Part shown: one piece after another, positions 1-7,402 of the stretch | Numbering within the stretch: position 1 is the first letter of the stretch | Layout of the letters: each line of letters starts with the position of its first letter | Source: JALYIM01 sp040003205 | Lineage (GTDB): Bacteria > Acidobacteriota > Terriglobia > Terriglobales > Acidobacteriaceae | Length of the DNA stretch: 13,126 bases | Assembly: GCA_040003205.1 (NCBI GenBank) | Contig: JBDUDA010000058.1 | Coordinates: 1-13,126, forward strand | Direction of reading: 5' to 3' | Notes under the pieces: generated by a model | The model's input: the letters and a program-made list of their open reading frames with translations, nothing else | Told to the model about the DNA's origin: nothing | The model's database searches: none | Made by a program: the position numbers and the translations under genes

Positions 1-914
1 CCGGCAACGTAGGCATCGGACGCAAGGACGACAATCACTTCCGCGCCATGATCGAAGTCGCCGCCGAGAACCAGAAACCAGTCCGCATCGGCGTGAATTG
101 GGGTTCGCTCGATCAGGCATTGCTCACTCGTATGATGGATGAAAATTCCCGGGCGTCCGAGCCTCTCGACGCCCGCGAAGTGACAATGGAAGCCATGGTC
201 GTGAGCGCTCTGAACTCCGCCGCGCTTGCCGAGAAATATGGACTGCGTCCGGATCAAATAATCCTCAGCGCCAAAGTCAGCGGCGTGCAAGACCTGGTTG
301 ACGTCTACCGCTCGCTGGCGGGCCGTTGCAGTTATCCGCTGCACCTTGGACTGACCGAAGCTGGCATGGGCGCTAAGGGCGTGGTTGCCTCCAGCGCGGC
401 GCTGGGAATTCTGTTGCAGGAAGGCATTGGCGACACCATTCGAGTTTCTCTGACGCCCGCTCCCGGAGGAGATCGTTCGGAAGAAGTTCGCGTGGCGCAG
501 CAAATTTTGCAGTCGCTGGGAATTCGCAGTTTTACGCCGCAAGTCACGGCCTGTCCGGGATGCGGGCGCACCACCAGCACTTTTTTCCAGGAAATGGCCG
601 AACAGATTCAGACTTATCTGCGTGACCAGATGCCGGTCTGGAAAGGCCAGTACGTCGGCGTGGAAGAGATGAAAGTTGCAGTGATGGGCTGCGTCGTGAA
701 TGGTCCGGGAGAATCGAAGCATGCCAGCCTGGGCATTTCGCTGCCGGGAACTTTCGAGGAGCCTAAGGCTCCCGTCTATGTGGATGGACGCCTGTTTACC
801 ACTCTAAAAGGCGATCGCATTGTGGCAGAGTTTATTGAGATTCTCGATCAATATGTAGGATCGCACTACGCCGCGAGAGCCAAAAACTCGGAAGAAAATC
901 TCGTCCGCGCTTAA
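1..914 (+). CDS. ispG: 4-hydroxy-3-methylbut-2-enyl diphosphate synthase (IspG/GcpE), 5'-truncated by the window edge
   Basis: IspG reductively converts the cyclic diphosphate MEcPP to HMBPP, the penultimate step of the MEP isoprenoid pathway, in the cytoplasm and using a [4Fe-4S] cluster. The open frame runs in from the left edge (frame of base 3), and its 15 codons before the first ATG at 48 encode GNVGIGRKDDNHFRA, which belongs to the protein, so the ATG at 48 is internal. About 303 residues are visible. Counting from that ATG, the cluster ligands are C169 and C172 (CPGCGR) and C215 (MGCVVNGPGE), with the partner acid E222. The GVNWGS substrate-loop motif is at 15-20. Family members are about 360-420 residues, so only the N-terminal part of the TIM barrel is missing. 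The stop lies 11 bases from the stop of the convergent DUF72 gene. Identity is nearly certain from the Cys motifs. Confidence 0.96.
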   Translation, partial: GNVGIGRKDDNHFRAMIEVAAENQKPVRIGVNWGSLDQALLTRMMDENSRASEPLDAREVTMEAMVVSALNSAALAEKYGLRPDQIILSAKVSGVQDLVDVYRSLAGRCSYPLHLGLTEAGMGAKGVVASSAALGILLQEGIGDTIRVSLTPAPGGDRSEEVRVAQQILQSLGIRSFTPQVTACPGCGRTTSTFFQEMAEQIQTYLRDQMPVWKGQYVGVEEMKVAVMGCVVNGPGESKHASLGISLPGTFEEPKAPVYVDGRLFTTLKGDRIVAEFIEILDQYVGSHYAARAKNSEENLVRA

Positions 915-925
915 TCCGTCGGCTA

Positions 926-1867
926 TCACGCCATCAGCGATAACCTGGGATTTGTTTCATCGTCCAGGGGATCGGCAATTTTCTTCAGTCCCGGATAATG
1001 GCGCAAGAGCGGCTCCGGCGCCTTCACCCGTTTCTGCGTGAGCATGGACTTCAGTTGCAGCGCGTTCACTCCCGCCTTCCCTTCGAAATGATTGTTCGCG
1101 ATAACGTATGTGACTTCGGCCTTCTGTGCGATGCGATCAATTTTATCTTTCCATCCCGCCAACTCCTCTTCGGTGTAGAGATAGTTGTAACGGTCGTCAC
1201 GTTTTTCCGCCTCAAACCATTGATCGTAGTTGCGTCCATGCAAGCGGACGTATCCGACGCTTGAAGTGACATGCTCGGTGGGCTTCAAAGAGCGTCCAAT
1301 CAGGGGCTGGTCAATGTTGCAGAAGGCGACGTTTTTTTGCGCGAAGGAAATGATGGTGTCGGGATCGTCCCAACTGGAGTGCCGTACTTCAATCACCCGA
1401 GGATACTCGATAAACTGGCGCAGCAGTGTGTCAATGTATTCGCGATTGAGCGAGGTATTTTTGAATGACGCCGGAAACTGAATCAGCAACGCGCCAAATT
1501 TCCCGGTTGCTGCGAGTTTGTCCAATCCCTCGCGCGCCAGTCTCTCGTCTTCATCGTTAGGATTAATAGTCGCGGCTGAAGTCGGCTCCAGTCCTGCCAT
1601 TGAGGAGTGGGTAAATGAACGGTGCAGCTTGGCGGTGAAAACAAAGTTGGGATTTACCGCCTGCACTTTCCGCGCCCAGAGCGCGACCAGTTCAGGCTTG
1701 AGGTGCCCGTAGAAAGAAGTGTTGATTTCGACCACATCGAAACACTGGGCAATAAATTCCAGCGGATGCAGCCGATTGCGCTGCATGCCGGAGGGATAGA
1801 GGATGCCCTCCCAGTCTTTGTATGACCAACCGGCCGTCCCAATGCGGATTTGGGGCCTCAATTGCAC
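926..1867 (-). CDS. DUF72 (YecE-like) family protein
   Basis: This is a 313-residue protein of the DUF72/YecE family, a TIM-barrel-like fold whose biochemical role is not established. Family hallmarks in order are GTAGWSY (10-16), VEINTSFYG (46-54), LLIQFP (127-132), EVRHSSW (160-166), YVRLHGRN (206-213) and a C-terminal NNHFEGKAGVNALQL stretch (258-272). Length is normal for the group, with a short extra tail after about residue 275. There is no signal peptide or membrane span. The start used is GTG at 1867. No clear Shine-Dalgarno lies before it, but GTAGWSY begins only nine residues in, so little room exists for a later start. It lies downstream of ahcY on the same strand, separated by a probable terminator, so it may have its own promoter. 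Family assignment is firm; function is unknown. Confidence 0.9.
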   Translation of the reverse strand: MQLRPQIRIGTAGWSYKDWEGILYPSGMQRNRLHPLEFIAQCFDVVEINTSFYGHLKPELVALWARKVQAVNPNFVFTAKLHRSFTHSSMAGLEPTSAATINPNDEDERLAREGLDKLAATGKFGALLIQFPASFKNTSLNREYIDTLLRQFIEYPRVIEVRHSSWDDPDTIISFAQKNVAFCNIDQPLIGRSLKPTEHVTSSVGYVRLHGRNYDQWFEAEKRDDRYNYLYTEEELAGWKDKIDRIAQKAEVTYVIANNHFEGKAGVNALQLKSMLTQKRVKAPEPLLRHYPGLKKIADPLDDETNPRLSLMA

Positions 1868-1930
1868 TTCGAGAAGGTTAGCACAGAGAAAATCGGGCCG
1901 GACGCAGGCCGCTAAGAAACTGATCTTTTG

Positions 1931-2011
1931 GGGTCATGCTTTTGGCATGCTGCGCCCAACAAAACGGGCGGCTTGCGCCGCCCTGAAACATCGCGGGCCA
2001 GGGCGCCCGCG
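1931..2011. repeat. Cluster of three hairpins in the ahcY-DUF72 gap
   Basis: The 157-base gap holds three inverted repeats. CATGC/GCATG lies at 1935-1939 and 1945-1949. GGGCGGC/GCCGCCC lies at 1966-1972 and 1977-1983. CGCGGGC/GCCCGCG lies at 1992-1998 and 2005-2011. The last resembles short GC-rich intergenic palindromes that recur in Acidobacteria genomes; this comparison is from memory and was not searched. The middle one doubles as the possible ahcY terminator. Confidence 0.5.
1958..1983 (-). terminator. Probable Rho-independent terminator downstream of ahcY
   Basis: On the minus strand a perfect 7-bp GC stem (GGGCGGC / GCCGCCC, bases 1966-1972 with 1977-1983) closes a 4-base loop. It is followed by GTTTTGTT (1958-1965). 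It begins about 42 bases past the ahcY stop and lies before the DUF72 start. The T-run is interrupted by a G, so termination may be partial. The hairpin could also be part of the neighbouring palindrome cluster. Confidence 0.5.
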
Positions 2012-2024
2012 CCACGATCCTGGT

Positions 2025-3302
2025 TTAGGTTCCTTCGCTCCAGCCTGCCAGATATTCTTCCTGCTCGGGGGTGAGCTTATCAATTTTGATCCCCATGGAT
2101 TCGAGCTTCAATTTCGCTACTCGTTTGTCCAGATCGTCGGGAACCTTGTAGACATTCTTTTCCAGCGTCTTATAGTTCTTGACCATGTATTCGACCGAGA
2201 GCGCCTGGTCGGCGAAGCTCATGTCCATCACTGAGGGCGGATGCCCTTCTGCGGCGGCCAGATTAATCAGACGGCCTTCGCCTAACAGGTTAATCTTGCG
2301 GCCGTCTTTCAGTGAATATTCCTCGACTGAGGTCCGCGTGGTGCGCTTCGCGGAAGACATCTTCTCGAGTCCCGGAATGTCAATTTCAACATTGAAATGT
2401 CCGGAGTTGGAAATGATTGCGCCATCTTTCATGACGTCGAAGTGATCTTTGGTCAGCACGCTTTTATTCCCCGTAACGGTGCAGAAAACGTCGCCAAGTT
2501 TCGCTGCGTCGGCCATGGACATCACTCGAAAGCCGTCCATTACGGCTTCTAAAGCTTTGGTCGGATCTATTTCCGTAACGATGACTTCGGCTCCGGCACC
2601 GCGCGCGCGGCTTGCAAGCCCGCGTCCGCACCATCCGTAGCCGGCGACCACGAATTTCGAGCCTGCCAGCAGGAAGTTGGTGGCGCGAATAATTCCGTCG
2701 AGCGTGGATTGACCAGTTCCGTAACGGTTGTCGAACAGATGTTTGGTGTCGGCGTCGTTGACAGCAACGATCGGAAAACGCAGCACGCCTTCCTTCGCCA
2801 TCGCGCGCAGGCGAATGACTCCGGTGGTGGTTTCTTCCGTGCCGCCGATAACTCCGGTGAGGGCATCCTGTCGCTTGGTATGAAGGATGGTGACCAGATC
2901 GGCACCGTCGTCCATGGTGATCTGCGGATGGTGATCGATGGCAGCGAGGATGTGATTGTAGTAAGTTTCATTGTCTTCGCCCTTGATCGCGAAAACCGAA
3001 ATACCGTGATCGCGGACCAGGCTGGCTGCAACATCATCCTGCGTTGAAAGCGGATTCGAGGCGCAAAGTACAACGTCGGCGCCGCCATCGCGCAATGCGA
3101 TCGCAAGATTCGCGGTTTCTGCGGTGACATGCAGGCAGGCTGAAATGCGGATTCCCTTCAGCGGTTGGTTTTTGATGAATTCTTTGCGGATGATCTGCAA
3201 TACCTTCATGGACTGGTTGGCCCAGTCAATGCGCTTTTTGCCAAGATCGGCAAATTCCATTCCCTTAACGTCGCTGTGAACTTGTGTGGCGCTGGTCGAC
3301 AT
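2025..3302 (-). CDS. ahcY: Adenosylhomocysteinase (S-adenosyl-L-homocysteine hydrolase), short form
   Basis: AhcY splits S-adenosylhomocysteine into adenosine and homocysteine using bound NAD, removing the product inhibitor of methyltransferases. The 425-residue protein shows the substrate region HVTAETANLA (58-67, with H58), DDGAD (131-135), GGTEETTTG (153-161), K187 and D191 of VNDADTKHLFDN, the Rossmann loop GYGWCGRG (221-228), and SNSGHFNVE with H301. It ends in WSEGT and lacks the Lys/Tyr-bearing C-terminal tail (KPDHYRY-like) of the eukaryotic/proteobacterial type. With its shorter length this matches the thermophile/archaeal-like subclass. The ATG at 3302 is preceded by AGGAG at 4-base spacing. 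It is downstream of metK on the same strand, 179 bases apart, giving a methyl-cycle pair. The missing tail is probably a subclass trait, not a truncation. Confidence 0.96.
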   Translation of the reverse strand: MSTSATQVHSDVKGMEFADLGKKRIDWANQSMKVLQIIRKEFIKNQPLKGIRISACLHVTAETANLAIALRDGGADVVLCASNPLSTQDDVAASLVRDHGISVFAIKGEDNETYYNHILAAIDHHPQITMDDGADLVTILHTKRQDALTGVIGGTEETTTGVIRLRAMAKEGVLRFPIVAVNDADTKHLFDNRYGTGQSTLDGIIRATNFLLAGSKFVVAGYGWCGRGLASRARGAGAEVIVTEIDPTKALEAVMDGFRVMSMADAAKLGDVFCTVTGNKSVLTKDHFDVMKDGAIISNSGHFNVEIDIPGLEKMSSAKRTTRTSVEEYSLKDGRKINLLGEGRLINLAAAEGHPPSVMDMSFADQALSVEYMVKNYKTLEKNVYKVPDDLDKRVAKLKLESMGIKIDKLTPEQEEYLAGWSEGT

Positions 3303-3381
3303 GAATCTCCTGTTTAGAACTGAATATGTTGATTGCCTGCACTGGGCGCGGAAGTCTTTTGCCAGATAAACCGCATACCTC

Positions 3382-3466
3382 AGCGGCTAAAGCCACTTAT
3401 TGAAGAATTCCCTATCGCAGCGCTTAAGCGCTGCGTCACCTAGCCCGCTCCAACTTCGTTGGAGCG
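3382..3466. repeat. Triple-palindrome intergenic element between metK and ahcY
   Basis: Three inverted repeats sit in the 179-base gap. AGCGGC/GCCACT around TAAA is at 3382-3397, with one wobble pair when read on the minus strand. A perfect 20-base palindrome, CGCAGCGCTTAAGCGCTGCG, is at 3416-3435. A perfect 9-bp stem, CGCTCCAAC/GTTGGAGCG with a 3-base loop, is at 3446-3466. None is followed by a T-run on the minus strand, so they are not standard terminators. The GGCTAAAGCC-type core resembles elements dispersed in Acidobacteria intergenic DNA (recalled, not searched). They could attenuate metK-ahcY read-through or stabilise transcript ends. Confidence 0.6.
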
Positions 3467-3481
3467 ATGGTCCGCCTAATG

Positions 3482-4666
3482 TTATCGGCGGCTGGCCTGC
3501 GCTATTGGCTCTCGCAAGCCCGCGTCGCTCGCCAGCTTGTCAGCTTTGTCGAGCGCTTCCCAGGTGAAGTCGGGATCGCTACGCCCAAAGTGCCCGTAGG
3601 CCGCCGTCTTGCAATAAATGGGACGCCGCAATTTCAATGAATCAATAATTCCTTTCGGCGTCAGCTTGAAGTGCGAGCGGATTAAGTCGGGAAGAATCTC
3701 AGGATCCACTCTTGAGGTGCCGAATGTATCCACCAGAACGCTAACTGGATCGGCGATGCCGATCGCGTATGCCAACTGGACTTCGCAGCGATCCGCCAGC
3801 CCCGCTGCAACAATATTTTTGGCGATGTGGCGGGCCATATAGGCAGCCGAGCGATCAACCTTGGTCGGATCTTTACCGCTGAAAGCGCCGCCCCCGTGGC
3901 GTCCCATGCCGCCATAGGTGTCCACGATGATTTTGCGGCCGGTCAGCCCGGTATCGCCCATGGGTCCGCCAATTACAAAGCGTCCCGTGGGGTTGATGTG
4001 GTACTTGGAATCTTCGTCGAGCAACTCGGCTGGGATCGTAGCTTGAATTACGTGCTTAAGAATGTCGCTTCGCAGCTCATCGTTGGTTACGTTTTCAGCG
4101 TGCTGAGTGGAGATGACCACCGCATCAACGCGAATCGGCTTGTGGTTTGAGTCGTATTCGACTGTGACTTGAGACTTGCCGTCGGGACGCAGATAAGGGA
4201 GCTTGCCATGCTTGCGGACTTCGGAAAGGCGCTGCGTCAGCTTGTGGGCCCATGCAATGGGCGCCGGCATGAGCTCTTCGGTTTCATTGCACGCGAAACC
4301 GAACATCATTCCCTGATCGCCCGCTCCACCGGTGTCCACACCCATGGCAATGTCGCCGGACTGTTTGTTAATGCTGGAAATGACCGCGCAGGTATTGGAA
4401 TCGAATCCGTAGAGAGCATTGTTGTATCCAATGGCGGAGATTGTGCCTCGGACCAGGCTTTGGAAATCCACGTAAGCCTTGGTCGTGATTTCGCCGGCGA
4501 TTACCACTAGGCCGGTTGCCGTCAGAGTTTCGCACGCCACACGGCTATTTACGTCTTCAGACAGGCAAGCGTCGAGAATAGAGTCAGAAATCTGGTCTGC
4601 GATCTTGTCCGGATGCCCTTCCGTCACGGATTCAGAGGTAAAAAGATATCGGTTTTTTGTTCCCAA
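3482..4666 (-). CDS. metK: S-adenosylmethionine synthetase
   Basis: MetK makes S-adenosylmethionine from methionine and ATP in the cytoplasm, with release of phosphate and diphosphate. The 394-residue length is standard. Signature motifs are SVTEGHPDKIADQISD (13-28, with the ATP-site His and Asp), GAGDQGMMFGFA (114-125), IIVDTYGG (246-253) and the phosphate-binding GGGAFSGKDPTKVDRSA (258-274). No catalytic residue appears to be missing. The start is TTG at 4666. AAGGAG lies 7 bases upstream of it, and the protein begins MGTKNRYLFTSES as expected, so the unusual start is well supported. It is transcribed toward ahcY and divergently from the diguanylate cyclase gene. The leader is long and no S-box-type riboswitch was recognised. 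Identity is certain. Confidence 0.97.
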   Translation of the reverse strand: MGTKNRYLFTSESVTEGHPDKIADQISDSILDACLSEDVNSRVACETLTATGLVVIAGEITTKAYVDFQSLVRGTISAIGYNNALYGFDSNTCAVISSINKQSGDIAMGVDTGGAGDQGMMFGFACNETEELMPAPIAWAHKLTQRLSEVRKHGKLPYLRPDGKSQVTVEYDSNHKPIRVDAVVISTQHAENVTNDELRSDILKHVIQATIPAELLDEDSKYHINPTGRFVIGGPMGDTGLTGRKIIVDTYGGMGRHGGGAFSGKDPTKVDRSAAYMARHIAKNIVAAGLADRCEVQLAYAIGIADPVSVLVDTFGTSRVDPEILPDLIRSHFKLTPKGIIDSLKLRRPIYCKTAAYGHFGRSDPDFTWEALDKADKLASDAGLREPIAQASRR

Positions 4667-4953
4667 TCCAGTTCTCCTTCGAGCAAATCTGGGCGTTATG
4701 ATTCAGAGCACAACCTATCAATTAATCAACAGCTTGAGTCTATAGAAAGCTATCAGAGCAGATGTTTCAGCGCAACGAATTTGCCTCCAAATGTGGGGAA
4801 TGCCAGCCAGGTGCGTCCCACGAGACGCGGGATGCATCGCATTCAGGTTGAATGGCAAAGAAGTTTTCCCACCGTTGCTGCTAAGTGCTGAAAAATCGTA
4901 GCTTTAGTGGTACTGGTTACCAACGTTGTTTGCTGATCATTTCAAGCGCCGCA
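4667..4953 (-). promoter_or_regulatory. metK upstream/leader region, content mostly unassigned
   Basis: About 410 bases separate the metK and diguanylate cyclase starts. On the metK side I see the ribosome binding site AAGGAG (about 4673-4678). I also see a hairpin at 4812-4834 (GCGTCCC / GGGATGC with one G-T pair, 9-base loop) and a partly palindromic GGTA-N5-TACC site near 4909-4921. A weak promoter-like TTGATA with CATAAC 15 bases later occurs at about 4695-4721 on the minus strand. SAM-I, SAM-II and SAH riboswitch consensus features were looked for by eye and not found. Any regulation of metK here is unproven. Confidence 0.3.
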
Positions 4954-4959
4954 TATAAT
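4930..4959 (+). promoter_or_regulatory. Sigma-70-type promoter for the diguanylate cyclase gene
   Basis: A perfect -10 box TATAAT (4954-4959) is preceded 18 bases upstream by TTGCTG (4930-4935), a four-of-six match to TTGACA. Transcription would begin near 4966, giving an untranslated leader of about 110 bases before the ATG at 5078. It is placed correctly and oriented away from metK. Not experimentally supported. Confidence 0.55.
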
Positions 4960-5077
4960 CGCAACACCGTGGCAGCAGAAATTTGTTTCAGTTATTGCCC
5001 GGTTAATTTCAGGAATTTCAGCAAGCTCGCAATACAAGACCACCATTGCAGTTTTCGATCCAAGGGGCGTATGTTTC

Positions 5078-6130
5078 ATGACTGAAGCCACGGGCACGGC
5101 TCCGAGCAGGCAAAGTCTGGAACTTAACATCTTCCATGATGTAGCCAAAGCCCTCACCTCTTCGCTCGATCTCGACTCAATCCTGCAAACCATCATGGAG
5201 AAAATGGCGGAATACTTCCGCCCTGACAACTGGTCTCTGCTGATGGTGGATGAAGAAAAGCAGGACCTATACTTCGCCATCGCGGTGGGCAGCGCCTCCG
5301 AAGCCCTGAAGAATGTGCGCCTGAAGATAGGCGAAGGCATCGCCGGACACGTAGCGAAAACCGGGGAAAGACTTATCGTTACGGACCCGCAGACCGATCC
5401 GCGATTTGCGAAACGCATTGATGAGATCACCAAGTGGGAGACGGAGTCCATTGTTTGCGTGCCAGTGCATTCCAGACATCGCGTCCTGGGCGTGATTCAA
5501 CTCGTCAACGTGGACATGGCGCACTTCGGCGACAAGGAATGGTTTTTTTTGCAGTCTCTGTGTGACTATGCCGCGATCGCGATCGAGAACGCGCGCGCGG
5601 TGGAGAAGATTCAGGAATTGACAATTACCGACGATTGCACGGGACTCTACAATGCCCGCCATCTTTATAAGACCCTGGAAACCGAGGTCTACCGCTCATC
5701 GCGGTTCGGCTACGAGTTCACCGTCTTATTCATTGACCTCGATCACTTCAAGCAGGTTAACGATACCAACGGACATCTTGTAGGAAGCAAACTGTTGGCA
5801 GAAATCGGATACCTCATCAAAGGCCAGCTCAGATTAATTGACTATGCGTTTCGCTACGGGGGCGACGAATTTGTGATTTTGCTGCCGCAGACTGGGAAAG
5901 ACTCGGCCATCGTAGTGGCGCGACGCTTACAGGAGAGTTTGCGCGCCAGCATGTTTTGCAGAGAAGAGGGGCTGAATATCAACGTCCGCGCCTCGATGGG
6001 AGTGGCAACTTATCCGCATGACGCGAAGACGCCGCACGACATCATTCGGCAAGCGGATGAAATGATGTACCTGGTGAAGAACGGCAGCCGCGACAATATC
6101 GGGATTGCGCAACGCGGCATGATGAAATAG
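5078..6130 (+). CDS. GAF-GGDEF diguanylate cyclase
   Basis: This is a predicted soluble enzyme that joins two GTP into the second messenger cyclic di-GMP. The 350-residue protein has an N-terminal GAF sensor domain (about 20-172), a helical joint containing ENARAVEKIQELTITDDCTG, and a C-terminal GGDEF domain (about 180-345). The metal-binding Asp lies in FIDLDHFKQVND (218-229), and the active-site loop is an intact GGDEF (261-265). The inhibitory site RxxD is present as RLID (252-255), exactly five residues before GGDEF, so product feedback is likely. The usual GD after the NDTxGH motif is GS (236-237). There is no membrane span or signal peptide. The GAF ligand cannot be read from sequence. 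The ATG at 5078 is preceded by AAGGGG at 10-base spacing, and the nearby upstream ATG runs into a stop. It stands alone, divergent from metK. Confidence 0.93.
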   Translation: MTEATGTAPSRQSLELNIFHDVAKALTSSLDLDSILQTIMEKMAEYFRPDNWSLLMVDEEKQDLYFAIAVGSASEALKNVRLKIGEGIAGHVAKTGERLIVTDPQTDPRFAKRIDEITKWETESIVCVPVHSRHRVLGVIQLVNVDMAHFGDKEWFFLQSLCDYAAIAIENARAVEKIQELTITDDCTGLYNARHLYKTLETEVYRSSRFGYEFTVLFIDLDHFKQVNDTNGHLVGSKLLAEIGYLIKGQLRLIDYAFRYGGDEFVILLPQTGKDSAIVVARRLQESLRASMFCREEGLNINVRASMGVATYPHDAKTPHDIIRQADEMMYLVKNGSRDNIGIAQRGMMK

Positions 6131-6164
6131 CGCGACGCGAATTGCATGCAGGGATCCTTCCTTG

Positions 6165-6237
6165 GAAAGCCTTCGCACGCGAAGGCTTTCACTGCGTCAG
6201 GATGACATTTTGTCGGGGGTAAAAGCGGTCATCCTGA
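6165..6237. repeat. REP-like intergenic element with two long inverted repeats
   Basis: The 172-base gap between the convergent diguanylate cyclase and patatin genes holds two strong inverted repeats. A perfect 11-bp stem GAAAGCCTTCG/CGAAGGCTTTC with a 4-base loop is at 6165-6190. A perfect 10-bp pair TCAGGATGAC/GTCATCCTGA enclosing 21 bases is at 6197-6206 and 6228-6237. Words such as GGGATCCTTC and TCAGGATGACA match a repeat style I recall from many Acidobacteria and other environmental genomes. Neither hairpin has a T-run, though their position between converging genes would suit a bidirectional transcript end. Confidence 0.6.
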
Positions 6238-6302
6238 GAAATCCGAATCTCCGCGCTTACGTGAATTGCCGACGAAGAACCTCTGCATTTGGTTAGACGC
6301 CT

Positions 6303-7238
6303 TTAGTCTGCTGGAACAACCGCGGAGTGCGCGACCTGCGGGCGTCTTCGTTTTACCTGGACCGGCGCGGGCTGTAGCCATTTCTCGATTTCTGGAATTA
6401 CCGCGCGCGCGACCATTTCGCCTGCCCGAATTAACTCCCGGCTGTGTTCAAAGTCATCGTATTTGTATCCATTCACATCCGGTTCAATCACCAGGTCAGC
6501 GGCCTGTCTCCAGAGGCTGCAATTCATCTGCTGCGCAATGGCGAAGCATTGTCCAATCACGTCGAATAAGTGACGGGGACCCTCACCGTTCGTCCACGTT
6601 CCCTTTAAATGCACGGCGAGGACCCGCTTTGCCCCCATCTGCCGCAATGGGGTGGTGGGCACGGCGTGGGCGAGCATCCCGTCGACCAGCAGGCGGCCAT
6701 CAATTTTCACGGGCAGGAACATGCCGGGATAAGCGCAACTGGCGCGGACGGGGTCTACCAAGGGTCCGGAGCGAAAAACCACGCCTTCCCCAGTAGAAAA
6801 ATCCGTTGCCGCAATCGCCAATGGAATATTCAGCTCTTCGAAAGTTTTTACCTTCAGCACACTATTCAGAAATCCGATCATGCGCTGATTGCTGGCGAAG
6901 CCATAGCGAGAGAGAGTCCAGCGGGCGAAGTGCTTGAAGCGGACACGGGTGGCAACTTCCTCCAATTCGGCGCACGACACGCCACTGCAATAGGCGGCCC
7001 CGATAAGGGCTCCCACACTCGTGCCTGCAATAAATTGAATGGGGATATTTGCTTCTTCGAGGGCTTTCAGGACGCCTATGTGGGCGATGCCGCGGGCGAA
7101 TCCGCCACCTAGCGCTAGTCCGATGCCAGAGTCGTCCGGCAACAACGCAAGGGGCGAACGGCCGGAAATCTCCCGTCCGAAGGCCTGCACCGAACGAACG
7201 ATCTTGCCTAGACTCTTCACGGGGATCCTCTTCTTCAA
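6303..7238 (-). CDS. Patatin-like phospholipase / serine acyl hydrolase
   Basis: This is a predicted lipid acyl hydrolase of the patatin family (RssA-like subgroup), which uses a Ser-Asp dyad. In the 311-residue reading, the oxyanion loop GGGFARG is at 44-50, the nucleophile elbow GTSVG at 72-76 (S74), and the catalytic Asp in VDGM at 185-188 (D186). The usual DG[A/G] is DGM here, which keeps the Asp. There is no clear signal peptide, so a cytoplasmic or peripheral membrane location is likely. The longest reading starts at TTG (7238) with a poor ribosome site. A GTG at 7220, six codons in, has AGAGGA about 5 bases upstream and is the more convincing start. Substrate unknown. It is divergent from the Nudix gene and convergent with the diguanylate cyclase. 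Confidence 0.9.
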   Translation of the reverse strand: MKKRIPVKSLGKIVRSVQAFGREISGRSPLALLPDDSGIGLALGGGFARGIAHIGVLKALEEANIPIQFIAGTSVGALIGAAYCSGVSCAELEEVATRVRFKHFARWTLSRYGFASNQRMIGFLNSVLKVKTFEELNIPLAIAATDFSTGEGVVFRSGPLVDPVRASCAYPGMFLPVKIDGRLLVDGMLAHAVPTTPLRQMGAKRVLAVHLKGTWTNGEGPRHLFDVIGQCFAIAQQMNCSLWRQAADLVIEPDVNGYKYDDFEHSRELIRAGEMVARAVIPEIEKWLQPAPVQVKRRRPQVAHSAVVPAD

Positions 7239-7402
7239 TCCCGCCCGGCTAACCCGGCTACTTCTACCTACAGCAAGTTAGATGCCACCTTGATCGCAGA
7301 AGTAATTTGCGCGTGCAGCGAGCGCCATTACGGCAGATTTCGGGCTGGTTACCTGGGCTCCCCGCAGTGACTAACACCCGTGATCCTGATAGCTTAGGGC
7401 CA

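Noticed and set aside
2567..3130. Minus-strand 187-residue ORF inside ahcY in another frame
   Set aside because: A shadow frame with Arg/Pro/Ser-rich composition; ahcY motifs run continuously through the region.
3416..3466. Terminator for metK
   Set aside because: The hairpins are strong but the minus-strand sequence after each lacks a T-run; kept as repeats instead.
4667..4900. SAM or SAH riboswitch upstream of metK
   Set aside because: No S-box, SAM-II or SAH consensus blocks could be aligned by eye on the minus strand; only generic hairpins were seen.
4885..5085. Small plus-strand ORF of 66 residues before the diguanylate cyclase
   Set aside because: It spans the promoter and leader, has no ribosome site or recognisable domain, and overlaps the cyclase start; most likely chance.
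6609..7112. Plus-strand ORF of 167 residues antisense to the patatin gene
   Set aside because: The minus strand has clear catalytic motifs over the same bases; this frame is a shadow with no domain.
7307..7402. N-terminal extension of the Nudix protein
   Set aside because: The frame is open but the extra 32 residues show no domain, and the Nudix fold begins just after the ATG at 7403.
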